Positions 52,812 to 64,000 of a DNA stretch of 64,000 bases are shown here, piece after piece. The translations under genes and the position numbers were made by a program. How positions within the stretch are numbered: the first letter of the stretch is position 1; every line of letters starts with the position of its first letter. The DNA is from Andrena cerasifolii (lineage: Eukaryota > Arthropoda > Insecta > Hymenoptera > Andrenidae): assembly GCF_050908995.1 (NCBI RefSeq), contig NC_135126.1, forward strand, positions 620,001 through 684,000. Reading direction: 5' to 3'. Under the pieces are notes generated by a model. That model was given only the letters and a program-made list of their open reading frames with translations, was not told where the DNA came from and searched no databases.

Positions 52812-54480
52812 CAACCCCTGGCAATAAGTTTGGAACCAAACGCAACAATACGAAATTAACGAGAAACACCAATATTTTTTTTGTATAATACGCAACGGTA
52901 TATATATGAAACGCGTGGTAATGTTAAATTGGTCTATTTTAAAGTAAAAGCACCAAAAATAATTAAGAATTTTATTTATTATATAATACAAAATATGGAA
53001 GAAATAAAATGTGTCTGGGAAATAAGTATGGAACGGACCGATGTTCTGGAAAAAAGTATGGAACAATATAAATTTGCAAAGAGATTAACAATAATTTTTT
53101 CAGTATTTGTAATACCTAGTATTTTCTGACATTTGTACATGCATATTAGATAGTTACTTCATGGTTTTCATTTCATTATCCTCTTTTCAATACTCTTTTC
53201 AAAACATGCCGCCACGCAAACATTTATCTAACGATTTAAAGTTACGCATAATTGCATTATTGAAAGAAGGTAATACTCAGCAAAAAGTAGCTGAAATTTT
53301 GAATTGTAGCCGAAGTGCAGTAAGTAAAATAAAAGGAAAATTTAAGGAGACGGGCAGTGTGGTGAATCGCAAAAGAGGCGGACGTCCGCGCTCAACTTCA
53401 ACAAGAGATGACAGACGATTAAGACAGATCGTAAAGAAAATGAGAAGAGCCACATCTCACGAAATTAATGAAAAAAATGGGGTATTCTTTCTGCAAAGCA
53501 AAGACAAAGCCGTTTCTCACTAAGGAACACAAAAAGAAACGTTTAGAATGGTGTAAGAAGTATGCGAATTGGACTACAGAAGATTGGAGTAAAGTTGTTT
53601 TCAGCGATGAATCGCGTGTATGCATCGGAGGAGGAGATGATGCAGGACACTTCGTGTGGAGAACACCAATTGAAAAATTTAGTGAAGATTCTTTGAATTT
53701 TAAAATAAAATATCCAAAGTCGTATGTGGTCTGGAGCTGTATGGCAGCTCAAGGAGTTGGACAAATATGCATTTTGTATAAAAATTGTGAGCTCTGAAGT
53801 ATATATTCATATATTAGAACACTTTTTAATACCGAGTTTAGATCAGTGGTTCGAGGATTCGGATGATTTTTATTTTCAACATGACAATGCAAGTTGTCAT
53901 CGAAGCAAGATAGTTCAAAACTACCTTCAACAAAAAGGCTTTCGAACCATAAAATGGCCAGCAAATAGCCCAGATTTAAGTCCAATCGAAAATTTGTGGG
54001 CACTTTGGAAACAATTTATACGCGACAAAAATACCAAAAAATAAAAATGAACTTTTGGAAGCCATTAAGCTGTCATGGAAACAAATTTTGCCATCACAGT
54101 GTGAAAACTTGATTACATCGATGCCAAAACGTATACAAGCTGTGATACGTGCACGTGGGAACGTCGCAAAATACTAGGTAATATAAATATTAAATCAATT
54201 ATTGTCAATTTCTTTGCAAATTCATAATATTACATACTTTTTCCAGAACATCGGTCCGTTCCATACTTATTTCCCAGACACATTTTGTTTCTTCCATATT
54301 TTGTATTATATAATAAACAAAATTCTTAATTATTTTTGGTGCTTTTACTTTAAAATAGACCAATTTAACATTACCACGCGTTTCATATATATACCGTTGC
54401 GTATTATACATAAAAAATATTGGTGTTTCTCGTTAATTTCGTATTTTTGCGTTTGTTTCCAAACTTATTGCCAGAGGTTG
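52812..54480 (+). mobile_element. Tc1-like element with ~270-bp TIRs
   Basis: Flanked by TA (52810-52811, 54481-54482). The ends CAACCYCTGGCAATAAGTTT continuing GGAA pair across 52812-53082 and 54211-54480 with high identity. The long TIRs contain AAATAAGTATGGAACGGACC and its complement. It encodes the broken transposase at 53206-54177 and sits in the MITE 52398-54903. Confidence 0.9.
53206..54177 (+). pseudogene. Tc1-like transposase, DD34E, frameshifted
   Basis: Starts MPPRKHLSNDLKLRIIALLK. Residues 1-100 hold the two helix-turn-helix units with VAEILNCSRSAVSKIKGKF and a GGRPRSTS hook. The frame then breaks near 53470 with loss of ~20 codons, and resumes at MGYSFCKAKTKPFLTKEHKK. Catalytic residues are visible in the shifted frames: D in FSDESRV, D in FQHDNASCH and E in SPIENLW, with 34 residues between the last two. 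Further shifts fall near 53790 and 54037; the C-terminus is SMPKRIQAVIRARGN. Not functional as it stands. Confidence 0.9.
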
Positions 54481-54903
54481 TACGTTTCCGATTGCGCTGT
54501 TTGAGAAATTCTGATGGTCAATACCAGAAACAATGTTTCCTTACGTCTCAGACATCTAACGATCATGAAACGATTGATTATACACAAAATAACTATAATA
54601 TAAAATAATATAAAATAATATAAATGAATATAAACAAGTAGCTGGTGAACATATATCGGGCCAGCGAGAACTATCACGGAGGTACCAGAGCTATCATGGA
54701 GTAGCCAGAGTATGTCGAGAAAATTTAATTTTGTATGTATATTTTCAATTAAATATACTTCTAGTACATTTCTGCTAAACTATTATTTGTTTGTACGATA
54801 TCTGACCTATCATTATATCATAGAATCACTTTCAGAGCATGCGAATATTAGCAGTTACTAGACAAATTCTAAAACTGTCACGGACTTATCCGAGTTTACC
54901 CTA

Positions 54904-55553
54904 TATACTTGTTATATTTTTACATATATATTTCTCCTTGGAATAATTCTATTCAAATATCTTATCACACTTTAAGCATTGTGCACTAACGATTCATTTG
55001 AATGCACAGTGTTACACATATAAGGGAATTTTAAATTGTAACAGAGAAAAAATGTTTACATATTCTGAAACAGATTAAATAAGAAATTAGTTACAGGCAG
55101 GTTGTATGAACATATTCTACAGTCTCCAAATTATGAAAATATTCTAATAAGAATGTCCAATAAGTTAAATCTTATAACAACGATTTTCAGCACGCAACAG
55201 CTACCATTTACCAAGTCCAAAAGAATTTAAAATCTAAAAAAGGAACGCAACCGCAGTTTGCAGCCACGTGCATGTAGATAAATGCATAATACTATAGTGG
55301 TATAAAAAGTTAGAGTTCATAACGCCGTTTAATTTTGTCATGTACCTTTTTTCTCATATCTATTACCGTTTCAAGGATATTGCCACTCCTAGCTCTGTGA
55401 GCAATTTGAAAACACGTTCATGTTCCGACCACATTCTCTGTAAAAATTTTACCACGACAAAGGAATTAATATATCCACAATTGCTCGCATTAAAAGAGCC
55501 CACTCGCTGAACCTTCGATTAATCAATTTGAACTATCCTATACCTTTGATATA
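54904..55553. other. AT-rich spacer, nothing recognised
   Basis: No gene, TIR or tandem repeat seen. Confidence 0.35.
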
Positions 55554-56138
55554 CAGTGACTCGCATTAATATTCGGACACTTTTTAAAATCGCATAACTT
55601 TTTTAGAATTGGTCCAAACGACTTGAGTTTTTTTTGAGAAGCTAGAAGGATTAGTTTGCTAAATGACGTATTTGGTCGTTTTGAAAAAAAATGTATTTGG
55701 TCGGAATAGCGAAAAAAATAGTAAAGGTCGATTTTTAAACTTTTTTTGTGAGCTTGTGATGAAAATTAAAAAAAAACATTTGTAATCGCGAAAATTCCCG
55801 CAATCAGTAATTCTCGACCTTATTCTGCGATCTTTAAACGTTTGTAGCTCGGAGCAACGTTAACCGATTTTGATGAAATTTTAGGCACGTATACAACTTA
55901 CTGCAATCTACAAACGGTTTTTTTTAATTTTCATTACAAGCTCACAAAAAAAAGTTTAAAAATCGACCTTTACTATTCTTTTCGCTGTTCCAACCAAATA
56001 CATTTTTTTTCAAAACGACCAAATACGTCATTTAGCAAACTAATCCTTCTAGCTTCTGAAAAAACTCAAGTCGTTTGGACCAATTCTAAAAAAGTTATGC
56101 GATTTTAAAAAGTGTCCGAATATTAATGCGAGTCACTG
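55554..56138. mobile_element. Palindromic Tc1/mariner MITE
   Basis: CAGTGACTCGCATTAATATT continuing CGGACACTTTTTAAAATCGC is mirrored at the right end; TA flanks both (55552-55553, 56139-56140). The arms run ~240 bp (55554 to about 55793; 55895 to 56138) with few differences, leaving ~100 bp of centre. CAGTG termini and TA target are Tc1-like. No transposase. Confidence 0.9.
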
Positions 56139-56140
56139 TA

Positions 56141-59100
56141 AGTACATACCGAACAAAGAAACGCAGCGACCACGCTTCACACTCAATCGCCTGATCCACT
56201 CCAAAACGAGGTTTTCCCGAGCCCCTCTGGGCGCGAAATTTAAACGGAGACGCGCCCAGCGTAATCTCCAGACGTTGAAAGCAGCTCGCGGCGATATTAA
56301 GCGCTAAACGAAGAGAAAGGAAAAAAACAGTAACTTTGCGGAACGCGGACGGCTCTATTAAACCGGCACGCGTTATCGTTCCGTCAGCCGCTCCGAGGCG
56401 GGCAGGGCCGAGGGGTGGAGTGAAGGAAGAACGGGGAGGAGGAAAAGACACGAACTTAACTGGAAAAAGGAGCTAATAACGCGGGCTAGCGTATACAGAC
56501 ACCGCTTAATGCTGCTCGTAGCGGCCACTTTTGGTGAAGTCTCTCGAGAATGAAGGAGAAGCTGAAGAGAATCAAGATAGAGAGGGGGCCGGCGGAGAGG
56601 GCGGCGCAGAGGGATGGGGGAGCGAGCAGGGGCGCGAAGGAGAGAGAGAGGGAGAGAAAGGGAGAGAGGCACGACTGAATGGTCGAGGAAAAGACCCAAA
56701 GGGGTAGCCGCGAGCTACGGACCGTATTATGAAGCAAAGTAAAGGGAACCAAGTGCTGGCACGGACCTAGTCGAGGGTGAATTTAATTCATAATCCGCCA
56801 CAATGCCTACTTGCCAGCAGCTCGGCTCATCAAGGTTTCACGAGGCCTTTTTCTTCGGCCATTGCCAACCGTGAACTCGCCTTTCTCTCTTTCTCTCTCT
56901 CCCGGGGGTACGGTGAAACAACTCTTCTTGAATACAGGCCAAAACATTGGGGAGCGGCTGGTTTGTTCTGTAAACACGTGCCAATGGTAAAATATAAGAG
57001 GTCATATAGATCGGTCAATTGATATTTCATTGTCGGGGCAACGATTTAATCCCTCGTTAATTTCTAATGGGACGGTTTAACCTCTCGTTATGTGGTAGGC
57101 TGATTAATCCCGGGGAGGCAGGGGGATGTTTGCCGAACGGGTTTCCGAGGTAATCGATTCTTCGATTATTTATTAATGAGCATGAAGCGTTTTTTATTTG
57201 GATCTGAAGGGCGAGGTAGAGCTTTCTTCGTCCCTGAGGTGAGGGGCTTCCCAGCCACAAAATTTTTTAGCTACCACCCCTTTTCATCTTTCACAGTATG
57301 TTTAACTTTCATGTTTAAAAGTGACAAGTGAGTAAATTCAGAGAAAGTGTTAAGAATTAAAGTTGTTTTATGTCAAACTCTTCGGTAGTGTCAAACATAT
57401 TGATCAACTAACCAAGTTTCATCCTACACCTATTCACAAATCAAAAATCGAAACTTTTGTCAAAGCCACCCCCAAAGCTTCCTAAGTACACGCACCAATA
57501 CAATTTACATATTATACCTCATTTCATCAACCGTGCATGCCACAATCATTCCCAAAGCCCGTACAATTTACTGCGAAACTCTTCAGTAGTATAAACACAT
57601 TTGATCAGCCTATCTAAATATCACCCTACACCTCTTCACAATTCAAAATTCGAACCCCTTCTCAGAGCAACCCCGAAGTTTCCTAAGTACACATGCCACC
57701 GTGTACAATCTACCGTGGCTCTTTCCATCAGCCATGCATTCCGCAATTATTCCCGAACCAGTAAAAGTTCCCAGCGATCTCGTGTCCAGTTAATCCAAAC
57801 GATTCCACGATAAACATGCGACGCATTCCTCCGCCGTCCGCGGCCCTCCGGAGCGTGCCTGTAAAACGTCAGAAACTTGTTGGCCCGCGAAATGGAATCG
57901 GTTCTATGAATATTTTCTACGGTCCGCGTAACCGTTTCCTTCTTTTTTCGCCGTAGATTTATTAGTGCGATTCCAGGGCTGGCACGAGCCGAGCCGCGGT
58001 TGCAGGGTCGATCGTCCATGGGGATCTTAAATTTGCGTATGGCTCGTAAACGAAGGCCTTCCAGCGCGAGCTCGATTTTATGGATTGTAACGGAGTGCTC
58101 CGAGCGCGCCGAAACGGCGCTCCTTATTCTTCTCTCTTTCGTTAACCCGTTTTACCTTCGTCAAGAAAGAAAATGTAAAAAAAGGCACGGCTGGCAAGAA
58201 CCGAGGGAGAGATCGATAGCGGGAAACCTTCGAGTAACTCTTCTAGTAGAGATGGGGGAAAAAAGAAGAAAAGCCGTTGTTGTATGTGGAAAGCGTTGCG
58301 CCGTAAAGTCCAAAGTATTTGACGCCTATGATGCATGGTAGTTTTAGTTTAGGGCGTTTTATGAACTGTTACTTCTGACGATTTCAGACAGAATTTTTTT
58401 AGATGTACAGTTTGTCTAACAAGAGCGTGGTCGCCATAATTTTTATGTTGATGTAATTACCGGGAAAATCCACGAACGTACAGGTACCTTGACTCTTTTC
58501 CTATGTCGCATTATAGAGAAACTCGAAATTTCTTCCCGGCATTTGTAAGGAAACGACATTGTCACTATGAGTGTCGCGTATGCTAAGCGATTCGAAGCCG
58601 TTTTCCCCTGTGCGCATCCGAAAGGATCAAAAATGTCTGGGGATGTATGAAAGTTAAGCTTCAAGGAAAATGTGTATGGACTGTGAAACAACTTGTCCGA
58701 TTCGTTTTTTTTAAAAAGATGTTTTTTTATTAAAATTTTGCACATTTACATACATACAGGAAATAAAAACAATTACAAAAAAAATTACCATACAGTCACT
58801 ACTATAAGAAAAACTAATTGTTTCAATTTATGGAAACTCTTAGTTATACAATTGTGTAGAATCTTTTTTGTGTTACATTTTGGTGTAGTGTATTCTAAAA
58901 GAGAATTGCACTTTGTACATCCATCTGCAGATGTTTATGTTAAGGGGAAAAACCCTCCCTCCAGAAGGAAGGAGAAAAAACCCCTTGTTTGATATAATGC
59001 TTACAAACTAAATATTAAATAAAACTATGCTAAACTTATGCGGTAACTTAAAAAACTAGAATATACAGAGGAGCGCAAACATAGGATGTCTAGGCCTTTA

Positions 59101-59154
59101 CGTTCCTTAACTCTAAAATAAGAACTAATCAGTGTTAGGTTAGTAGCTCCTACT
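56141..59154. other. Three kilobases that look single-copy, no gene recognised
   Basis: 56160-57260 and 57740-58350 are GC-moderate to GC-rich, including a GA-rich tract (56560-56680); open frames overlap on both strands (56095-56752, 57747-58341) and resemble nothing known. 57280-57720 has repeated TTCCTAAGTACACRYRCCA and CATTTGATCARCC-type words at about 240-bp spacing. 58440-59150 is AT-rich. I see no mobile element in this block, so it is the best candidate for functional non-coding DNA, but nothing identifies a role. Confidence 0.35.
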
Positions 59155-59162
59155 CTCTAGAA

Positions 59163-59406
59163 CAGGGGTGTCGAACTAGCGGCTCCCGAACCGCAGTGGC
59201 TCCTTCTCCTCTTCGCCTGCTCCGTAGAGCCGTAGGAGAATGGCCCCCTCCACACCTACTTCACTGTGATGAATTTCTCCTCCGGGTACCGCTCTCTCTC
59301 TCCCTGCCAAGTCTCGTGCAACGCATGGAGAAAAATAAGTGGGGGAACCGGCTGACCCGGGGCCTGACTCGTGCGGCTCTCGGAGTGGGGAAGTTCGTCA
59401 CTCCTG
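59163..59406. mobile_element. hAT MITE, CTCTAGAA duplication
   Basis: CAGGGGTGTCGAACTAG at 59163 mirrors GTTCGTCACTCCTG ending 59406 and is flanked by CTCTAGAA on both sides (59155-59162, 59407-59414). 244 bp, GC-rich. The frame at 59196-59537 runs through it and is accidental. Confidence 0.85.
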
Positions 59407-59471
59407 CTCTAGAAGATAGACACGACGGGCAGCCAGTTCAGCCATATAATGTGAATACTGTCAGCAGTGAG

Positions 59472-60775
59472 TCACCAGTACTTCTCGTGGTTCAGTCCGT
59501 GAAAAGCGTTGCGATCGACTTTGGGGATGGCTATTGAGTATTTAAATCTTTCTCTATTGTTAATAAAATCATCAGGCGTAAACGCGATACGTTTATCGAC
59601 TTTATTCCGGCGCCAATGAAAAATTAGCGGGATATTGTTAGCATCTTAAATTAATCCTAAGCTGTCGCAAAGAGGGAAAGCTTGCGGAGTAGGGATTACA
59701 AATTTACCGATTTAATTCAATTACCGGTAATTCGGTAAAATTTCCAATCGAAACCGGTTTATCGGTAATTTACCGGTATTGAAAATATAAGAGTAAACAT
59801 TACAAAAAACTTTTTTTTAAACTCTAATCGAGCATTATAAAAATGACACGCAAATGAAACTATTCTGAACATAAAATATAAAATGATATAACACAAAATA
59901 GATTAATTTGTATAACTAATAGCAATACTTATTAATGTGGATCTTCACCACGAAAACCATGAAAAGAATCTTAACTTACATACGTAATTAAATATTTTTT
60001 ATTTAACAATTCTTTTTAACAAATAAGCGCGACAAACATAATTTGTCTAAATTTTCGTCTCCTGATCGCGACCTAATTTTTTTTACAAAATAATCCAGTC
60101 ACTTAGGTAGTCATTAAGAAATCATATGCCATTTGTATACATATACTTTCTTCTTACTTTCTCTACTTGAAAATGCGTGCATTTTTTTAATGACTTGATT
60201 CAAATTTTTAGTTTTCTTTTGGATCAGAATTGGTTCTTCATGAGATACTTCGGTTTTCGTCTTTATTAGTAATTGAAGTATTTTTTCACTGATAACGCAG
60301 TAGATGTCGACGGAATTAATGAACGCATATATGCGCAATATTGCTGTACGTGATTTATCGAATTACCGGTAAAAATTTGGCGAATTACCGGTAAGAATTT
60401 GAGGATATTTCTCGCGATTCACCGGGAAACCGGTAAACCGATTTACCGGTATTGCAATCCCTATTGCGGAGTCAGGTATCCTGTGGTAAGTTGCTTTGTG
60501 GTGATCGAGATGTCTTGGAACGCTAATGACTGAATAACCGCGTTATTTATGTCTGGCAATTTACTGAAGTAGTCTCTAGTGAGGGCAATTAAAAAATAGT
60601 CGATTCTAGTGATATTGGCTGTATCGTAGAGGGGTTGGTTTTTTACGTAATGCTGGCAGTCCGAGTCCGGTGTGCGATATAATCGGAGGCATGCTCTCAG
60701 ACATTTTCGTTCGAGGGTCCTAGCTCGTTCCATGGATGTGTGATTAAAGTTCTTGACCGACTCGTTTCCTTAATA
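59472..60775 (-). pseudogene. Jockey/LOA-type LINE ORF2 C-terminus, split by hAT
   Basis: On the minus strand 60775-60474 encodes KNFNHTSMERARTLERKCLR and continues ACLRLYRTPDSDCQHYV...ANITRIDYFLIALTRDYFS to GYLTPQ. After skipping the hAT insertion and one copy of its duplication, the same frame continues from 59681 as AFPLCDSLGLI, then a stop, then DANNIPLIFHWRRNKVDKR and on to HEKYW and TGA at 59472. ERKCLRAC, YRT and RID-x-x-LTRDYF are typical of the region after the reverse transcriptase in Jockey/LOA-like LINEs. The fragment is truncated at its 5-prime side and dead. Confidence 0.75.
59690..60473. mobile_element. hAT MITE, TTGCGGAG duplication
   Basis: TAGGGATTACAA at 59690 mirrors TTGCAATCCCTA ending 60473; TTGCGGAG flanks both sides (59682-59689, 60474-60481). 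Second copy of the 48583-49383 family in the same orientation, with shared CGAATTACCGGTAAAAATTT and GGCGAATTACCGG. It lies inside the LINE reading frame. 784 bp, non-coding. Confidence 0.92.
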
Positions 60776-60781
60776 TACAGG

Positions 60782-60852
60782 GCCTTACCTCAAGAGTATG
60801 CAGTCAATTTAATTGAAAGCATGCCTAAAGATGTAAGGCGATTATTGACATA
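60782..60852 (+). pseudogene. Tc1-like transposase C-terminal scrap
   Basis: LPQEYAVNLIESMPKDVRRL reads in one frame and ends at TGA near 60849. The spacing of P-x-E-Y...L-I-E-S-M-P matches the last residues of Tc1-like transposases. Only ~22 residues remain and no TIR is recognised nearby. Confidence 0.4.
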
Positions 60853-60854
60853 AA

Positions 60855-61102
60855 AGCACTGCAGTACTAACAATAAGTGGGTAGAATATGTATAATCATT
60901 TGCACTTTATTATAATGAACAGTTTTGAAATTATGCCGGTCACGCTCTTGTTAGACCGACTGCACAATCGTGGAATTCCTTGCAGTCTTACTGTCTAGAT
61001 TAAGGATTGATTCCTTGACTCCATCGTCTTTGATCGACAACAATTTTGTAGAGGACCATTGAAGGGTTTAGAATAAAAGTTCACTTAAGGGGGAACTTCG
61101 TA
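60855..61102. other. Spacer, nothing recognised
   Basis: No feature supported. Confidence 0.35.
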
Positions 61103-61331
61103 TAGGGTAAATGTCCCAATTACTGCCAGTCTCCCTATTACTGCCACTTCATTTATTTTACTTAATAAACACGCAACGTATAAAGAATAGTGTAAAAAAG
61201 AATTAATCATAAAATTGGGACTGTTCTTATTATTATAGTACATTCTTTACAAGTTACGTTTTTTTTTTTAAAGTGAAATAAATAAAGTGGCAGTAATAGG
61301 GACACTGACAGTAAATGGGACATCTACCCTA
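61103..61331. mobile_element. TAGGG-type MITE, TTACTGCCA words
   Basis: TAGGGTAAATGTCCCAATTA at 61103 mirrors TAAATGGGACATCTACCCTA ending 61331. Inner reiterations: CCCTATTACTGCCACTT (61132) and AAGTGGCAGTAATAGGGACA (61289). 229 bp, AT-rich centre. Confidence 0.75.
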
Positions 61332-61417
61332 GATGACTAAAATGCAGCCTGACTTTTGGAAATTTTTTTCAAAAAACTTATTTATTCTAACTTGTTGAAA
61401 TTGTCAGGATAACTTAG

Positions 61418-62326
61418 TAGGGGAGGCCGGGGTAGGATGTAACACGGGGTAAATTGTAAGATAAGTAAAATCTTTTGAACGACAAGGCTGGTAACCCCCA
61501 GCTTGCGAGAGCTGCTTGACGGTATTAGCACCGTCGGTTTTAGTAGCACAAACGAGCGTTATGTATTCATTTTGTGGTTATAGCCCAGAATTTTAGTATT
61601 TAGAGCACGTAAGTAAATGTTGCCTTAGCACTTTCATTTCAATTAACCGTCATTAGAAACTGTTTGATTTTTTGCGTCTTTGTCTCAAACGAATCAGTAC
61701 ACATTGGTTTATTATAATGTGTACGCATTTTATTAATTTGATGTTTAGTTTCTCGTTTGCTGAGATAAAACGCTAAAATTCAAGCTCGGGGTAAATTGTA
61801 ACACGTTACTACTTACTCCGCTCTAAATGGTGATAAAGTAAGCTATTTGCTGACATATCGGACAAAAATGCTCTAGACAAACAACAGAACAATTGAGAAT
61901 TCAAAAAGAAGAAAAAAAGTATAAAGGCAAAAGTAAAGAAAGCGAAGAAGATTTTGATAGAATCAAATGAATAAGCAATGATTGTTTAACTTATGTAGCT
62001 ATATCAAATGTTTAATAATGATCTGTGTTTTCATTTATATTTTTTAGAATTTCATTTATATTTTTTGTGTTCATATTTTTATTTAAATAAGTAAAACAGA
62101 TGTGTTACAATTTACCCCGGACTGGGGCACATTGTAACAAAGGTTCAGATTTGTTTAAGATGAAGCTAGATGTCTAAGTGTCCACGGTTTTGTCACGTAC
62201 TTTCACGCAATCAGTTCACCACATATGTAAGTAGTAAATCACGCAAATTATTTCTTGATTGAGGAAAACACATTAGAGAAAAAACTGTGAAAACTTTTTT
62301 GTTACTATCTGCCCCGGTCTCCCCTA
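61418..62326. mobile_element. TAGGG-type MITE, GGGGTAAATTGTAACA words
   Basis: TAGGGGAGGCCGGGGTAGGA at 61418 mirrors CTGCCCCGGTCTCCCCTA ending 62326. The word GGGGTAAATTGTAAC recurs at 61447 and 61789 and its complement GTTACAATTTACCCC at 62104, with TGGGGCACATTGTAACA at 62126. Its terminus nearly equals that of 45822-46811 while the inner word differs. Confidence 0.75.
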
Positions 62327-62539
62327 CATATTTAAAAAAGTAAAAAAAAATTCTGTAATATAAAATAGTCAATATAGTAGGTATGTCGATTCATGGAAGC
62401 AGTTGCCAGCGGCCAGGCCGTCGAAGATGCAAATTGGCATGCAGCATAACTCGAAAAATATTTGACCAATCGACTTTTCCCAGTGCATAAATATAGACAA
62501 TTAAATTCTCTTCTAGGTGACCCTATAAGTTTAACTATA

Positions 62540-64000
62540 CAGTATGTAACAAAAGTAAGTAAACAGTCGGAGTTCTAGCAAACAAAAGATTGTACCGAAG
62601 TAAGTGTTTAATTTCATAGAACAAAGTATACATTTTTTTATATTACATGAGACTACTGAAATAAATATACTAATAAAACTTTCACTAATTAATAATCTGT
62701 TTTTAAAAAAAATAAAAATGCAAGATATGTGAAGAACTCATATTACAAAAGTAAGTAGGCACGAACTAAATAATAAATTAATATCCGCAATGGTGACCAT
62801 TCCGCCATGATAGTTTGGCTAATCGATCGGGTGAGGAGAGCATGTATTTTCTACATTCATCAATTGAAAATAATTGCCATGTTTTCTTTATTAAATTTTT
62901 CTAATTCCTTTATATTGCGTGGTCTGTGTTCTGCGATTAGAAATTTAAGATATACCACATATTTTCAATTGGCGAAAGATCAGGGCTTTACGGAGGCCAT
63001 TTCAAAATGTTAATTAAATTTTCTTGTAAATGTTTTTTTAACAACTTTCGCCGTATGAATTGGTGCATTGTCTTGTTGGAGAATAAAATCATCTCCTATC
63101 AAGCGTTTCCCTTCTGGAATTATAACGTCTTGTAACAATTTCAGGTAAACTTGAGAGTTAACTTTTCCTTTTAAAATTATAATTTTCCCTACTCCAAAAA
63201 AATGAAACACATCCCCAAACCATAATACCCTGTTCCATTGACTTCATTGTTCGTCCTGTTTCGTCCTGACATACATTCGTCCATGACTGTATTTAAGTCT
63301 AATCATAGATTCATCTGTCCAAAGGATTTTTTCCCAGAAACTTAAAGGTTTTAAAACGTGCTTATAATAAAAGTTCATTCGTTTCTTAAGATTTATCTTA
63401 CTAACATTAGGTAATTTCTTTGTAACGCGACCGTGATTTCCTGATGCGTGTAATCGACGTCGAATAGTCTTAATAATTTTGTACCAATTTTTGATGTAGA
63501 TAAAAAGAGATCTGATGATGAAATATTAAGTATCCATTTATCTATTCCAATATTAGTGACTTTTAGACGTCCCGGTCTTGGTAAAGCTGATACTCTTCCA
63601 TCTTTCTTATAGGCTTTAACAATTTTAAAAATGACTGCTGGTGTTTTAATAAAAAAGCTAGATATTTCTCTATATGTCTTGCCTTCATCTTTCATTTTAA
63701 TTACTATTCTTCTCTCCTCGTTTCTTAAATGCTTCCGCTGAAACATTTTTCCGTATCGACCTTAAAGGAACTACGTAAATGCTAAAGAGATATTTACAGG
63801 ACTGAAAATATGTTTTAATAATATATCAACATGACCTTAATACATCGAAATGATTGGTAGAATCTATCCTCATAAAAAAAACTTCAAAAAAGTAAAAAAA
63901 TTACGCCAAGTACATGAAATCGAATACATGTACAAAAAAATAGAAGAAAATAATAAATGCAAAATAAAAAAAGATGTGAAATCAAAATGAGCTGCAAGTA
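62540..64000 (-). mobile_element. Tc1-like element running off the window
   Basis: Left end TA|CAGTATGTAACAAAAGTAAG (62540), with an inner diverged repeat TTACAAAAGTAAGTAGGCAC at about 62741, some 200 bp in. This spacing is like the outer and inner direct repeats of IR/DR-type Tc1 elements. The transposase lies on the minus strand (62778-63746). The other TIR is not seen before 64000, so the element is cut by the window edge or truncated. Confidence 0.8.
62778..63746 (-). pseudogene. Tc1-like transposase, DD34E, frameshifts and stop
   Basis: Starts MFQRKHLRNEERRIVIKMKD. Helix-turn-helix landmarks are YREISSFFIKTPAVIFKIVK and RPGRLKVT. A frameshift near 63460 leads to TIRRRLHASGNHGRVTKKLP and D in WTDES (63313-63315); a TGA follows KQDEQ. 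The second D is in LQQDNAPIH (63070-63072), then a small frameshift near 63010, a TAA in place of a usual glutamine before SPDLSPIENMW, with E at 62964-62966. D-to-E spacing is 34. The C-terminus ends SSPDRLAKLSWRNG and TAA at 62778. Near full length but dead; a different lineage from 53206-54177. Confidence 0.85.

Larger units (their letters stand above)
52398..54903. mobile_element. TAGGG-type MITE split by a Tc1 element
   Basis: TAGGGTAATGGGGTAAGTCC continuing GTGAT at the left mirrors ATCACGG-type sequence at the right, ending GGACTTATCCGAGTTTACCC plus TA. Without the Tc1 insertion at 52812-54480 it would be ~835 bp. It begins directly beside the mariner relic. Confidence 0.65.

Overview
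The window reads as animal nuclear DNA, most likely an insect and plausibly a hymenopteran. That is an inference from the mix of mobile elements: mariner, Tc1, hAT, PIF/Harbinger-like and piggyBac-like elements, a Helitron, a Jockey/LOA-type LINE and an LTR element. No host gene, rRNA, tRNA or CRISPR array can be supported. Almost all recognisable structure is mobile DNA, mostly non-autonomous elements and foldbacks, many nested, separated by AT-rich or moderately GC-rich DNA with no gene I can recognise. It could be intergenic or a very large intron.

1-20 kb: a foldback family with 4-bp target duplications (841-2245; a 96-bp relative at 30099-30194), a long-TIR element carrying a fragment of an insect protein (3206-5153), a piggyBac-type MITE with TTAA duplications (5497-6366), two further TTAA-flanked elements (7630-9203, 16509-17232), a nearly perfect ~308-bp inverted repeat (15403-16234) and a full-length but broken mariner (18388-19693).

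20-45 kb: an 11-copy 45-bp array (20100-20605). A nested stack holds two piggyBac-like ends (22152 and 28485), a TTAA element (24250-25328) and a Harbinger-like element (25333-27651) split by a 1558-bp solo LTR. That LTR contains a tandem array of covarying hairpins. Two copies of a second Harbinger-like family lie inverted at 30416-32334 and 42594-43664; the first is split by a hAT element with an 8-bp duplication. Other elements here are hAT at 33950-35192, a Helitron at 38105-38468, a compact hairpin MITE pair at 39365-39804, and a 4.4-kb pair of ~590-bp inverted arms at 40260-44622 enclosing several elements.

45-64 kb: several MITE families that share TAGGG-type termini but carry different reiterated inner words (45822-48450, 52398-54903, 61103-62326); two copies of one hAT family with perfect 8-bp duplications (48583-49383, 59690-60473); a degraded mariner N-terminus (51960-52380); two Tc1-like elements with broken transposases (52812-54480; 62540 to the window end); a palindromic Tc1 MITE (55554-56138); and a LINE ORF2 C-terminus interrupted by one of the hAT copies (59472-60775).

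The genes do not form a host pathway. The protein-coding signals are transposase and reverse-transcriptase relics, all with stops, frameshifts or truncations; small non-autonomous elements predominate. All coordinates, repeat arms and duplications were read by eye, so boundaries of the more diverged elements may be off by several bases.
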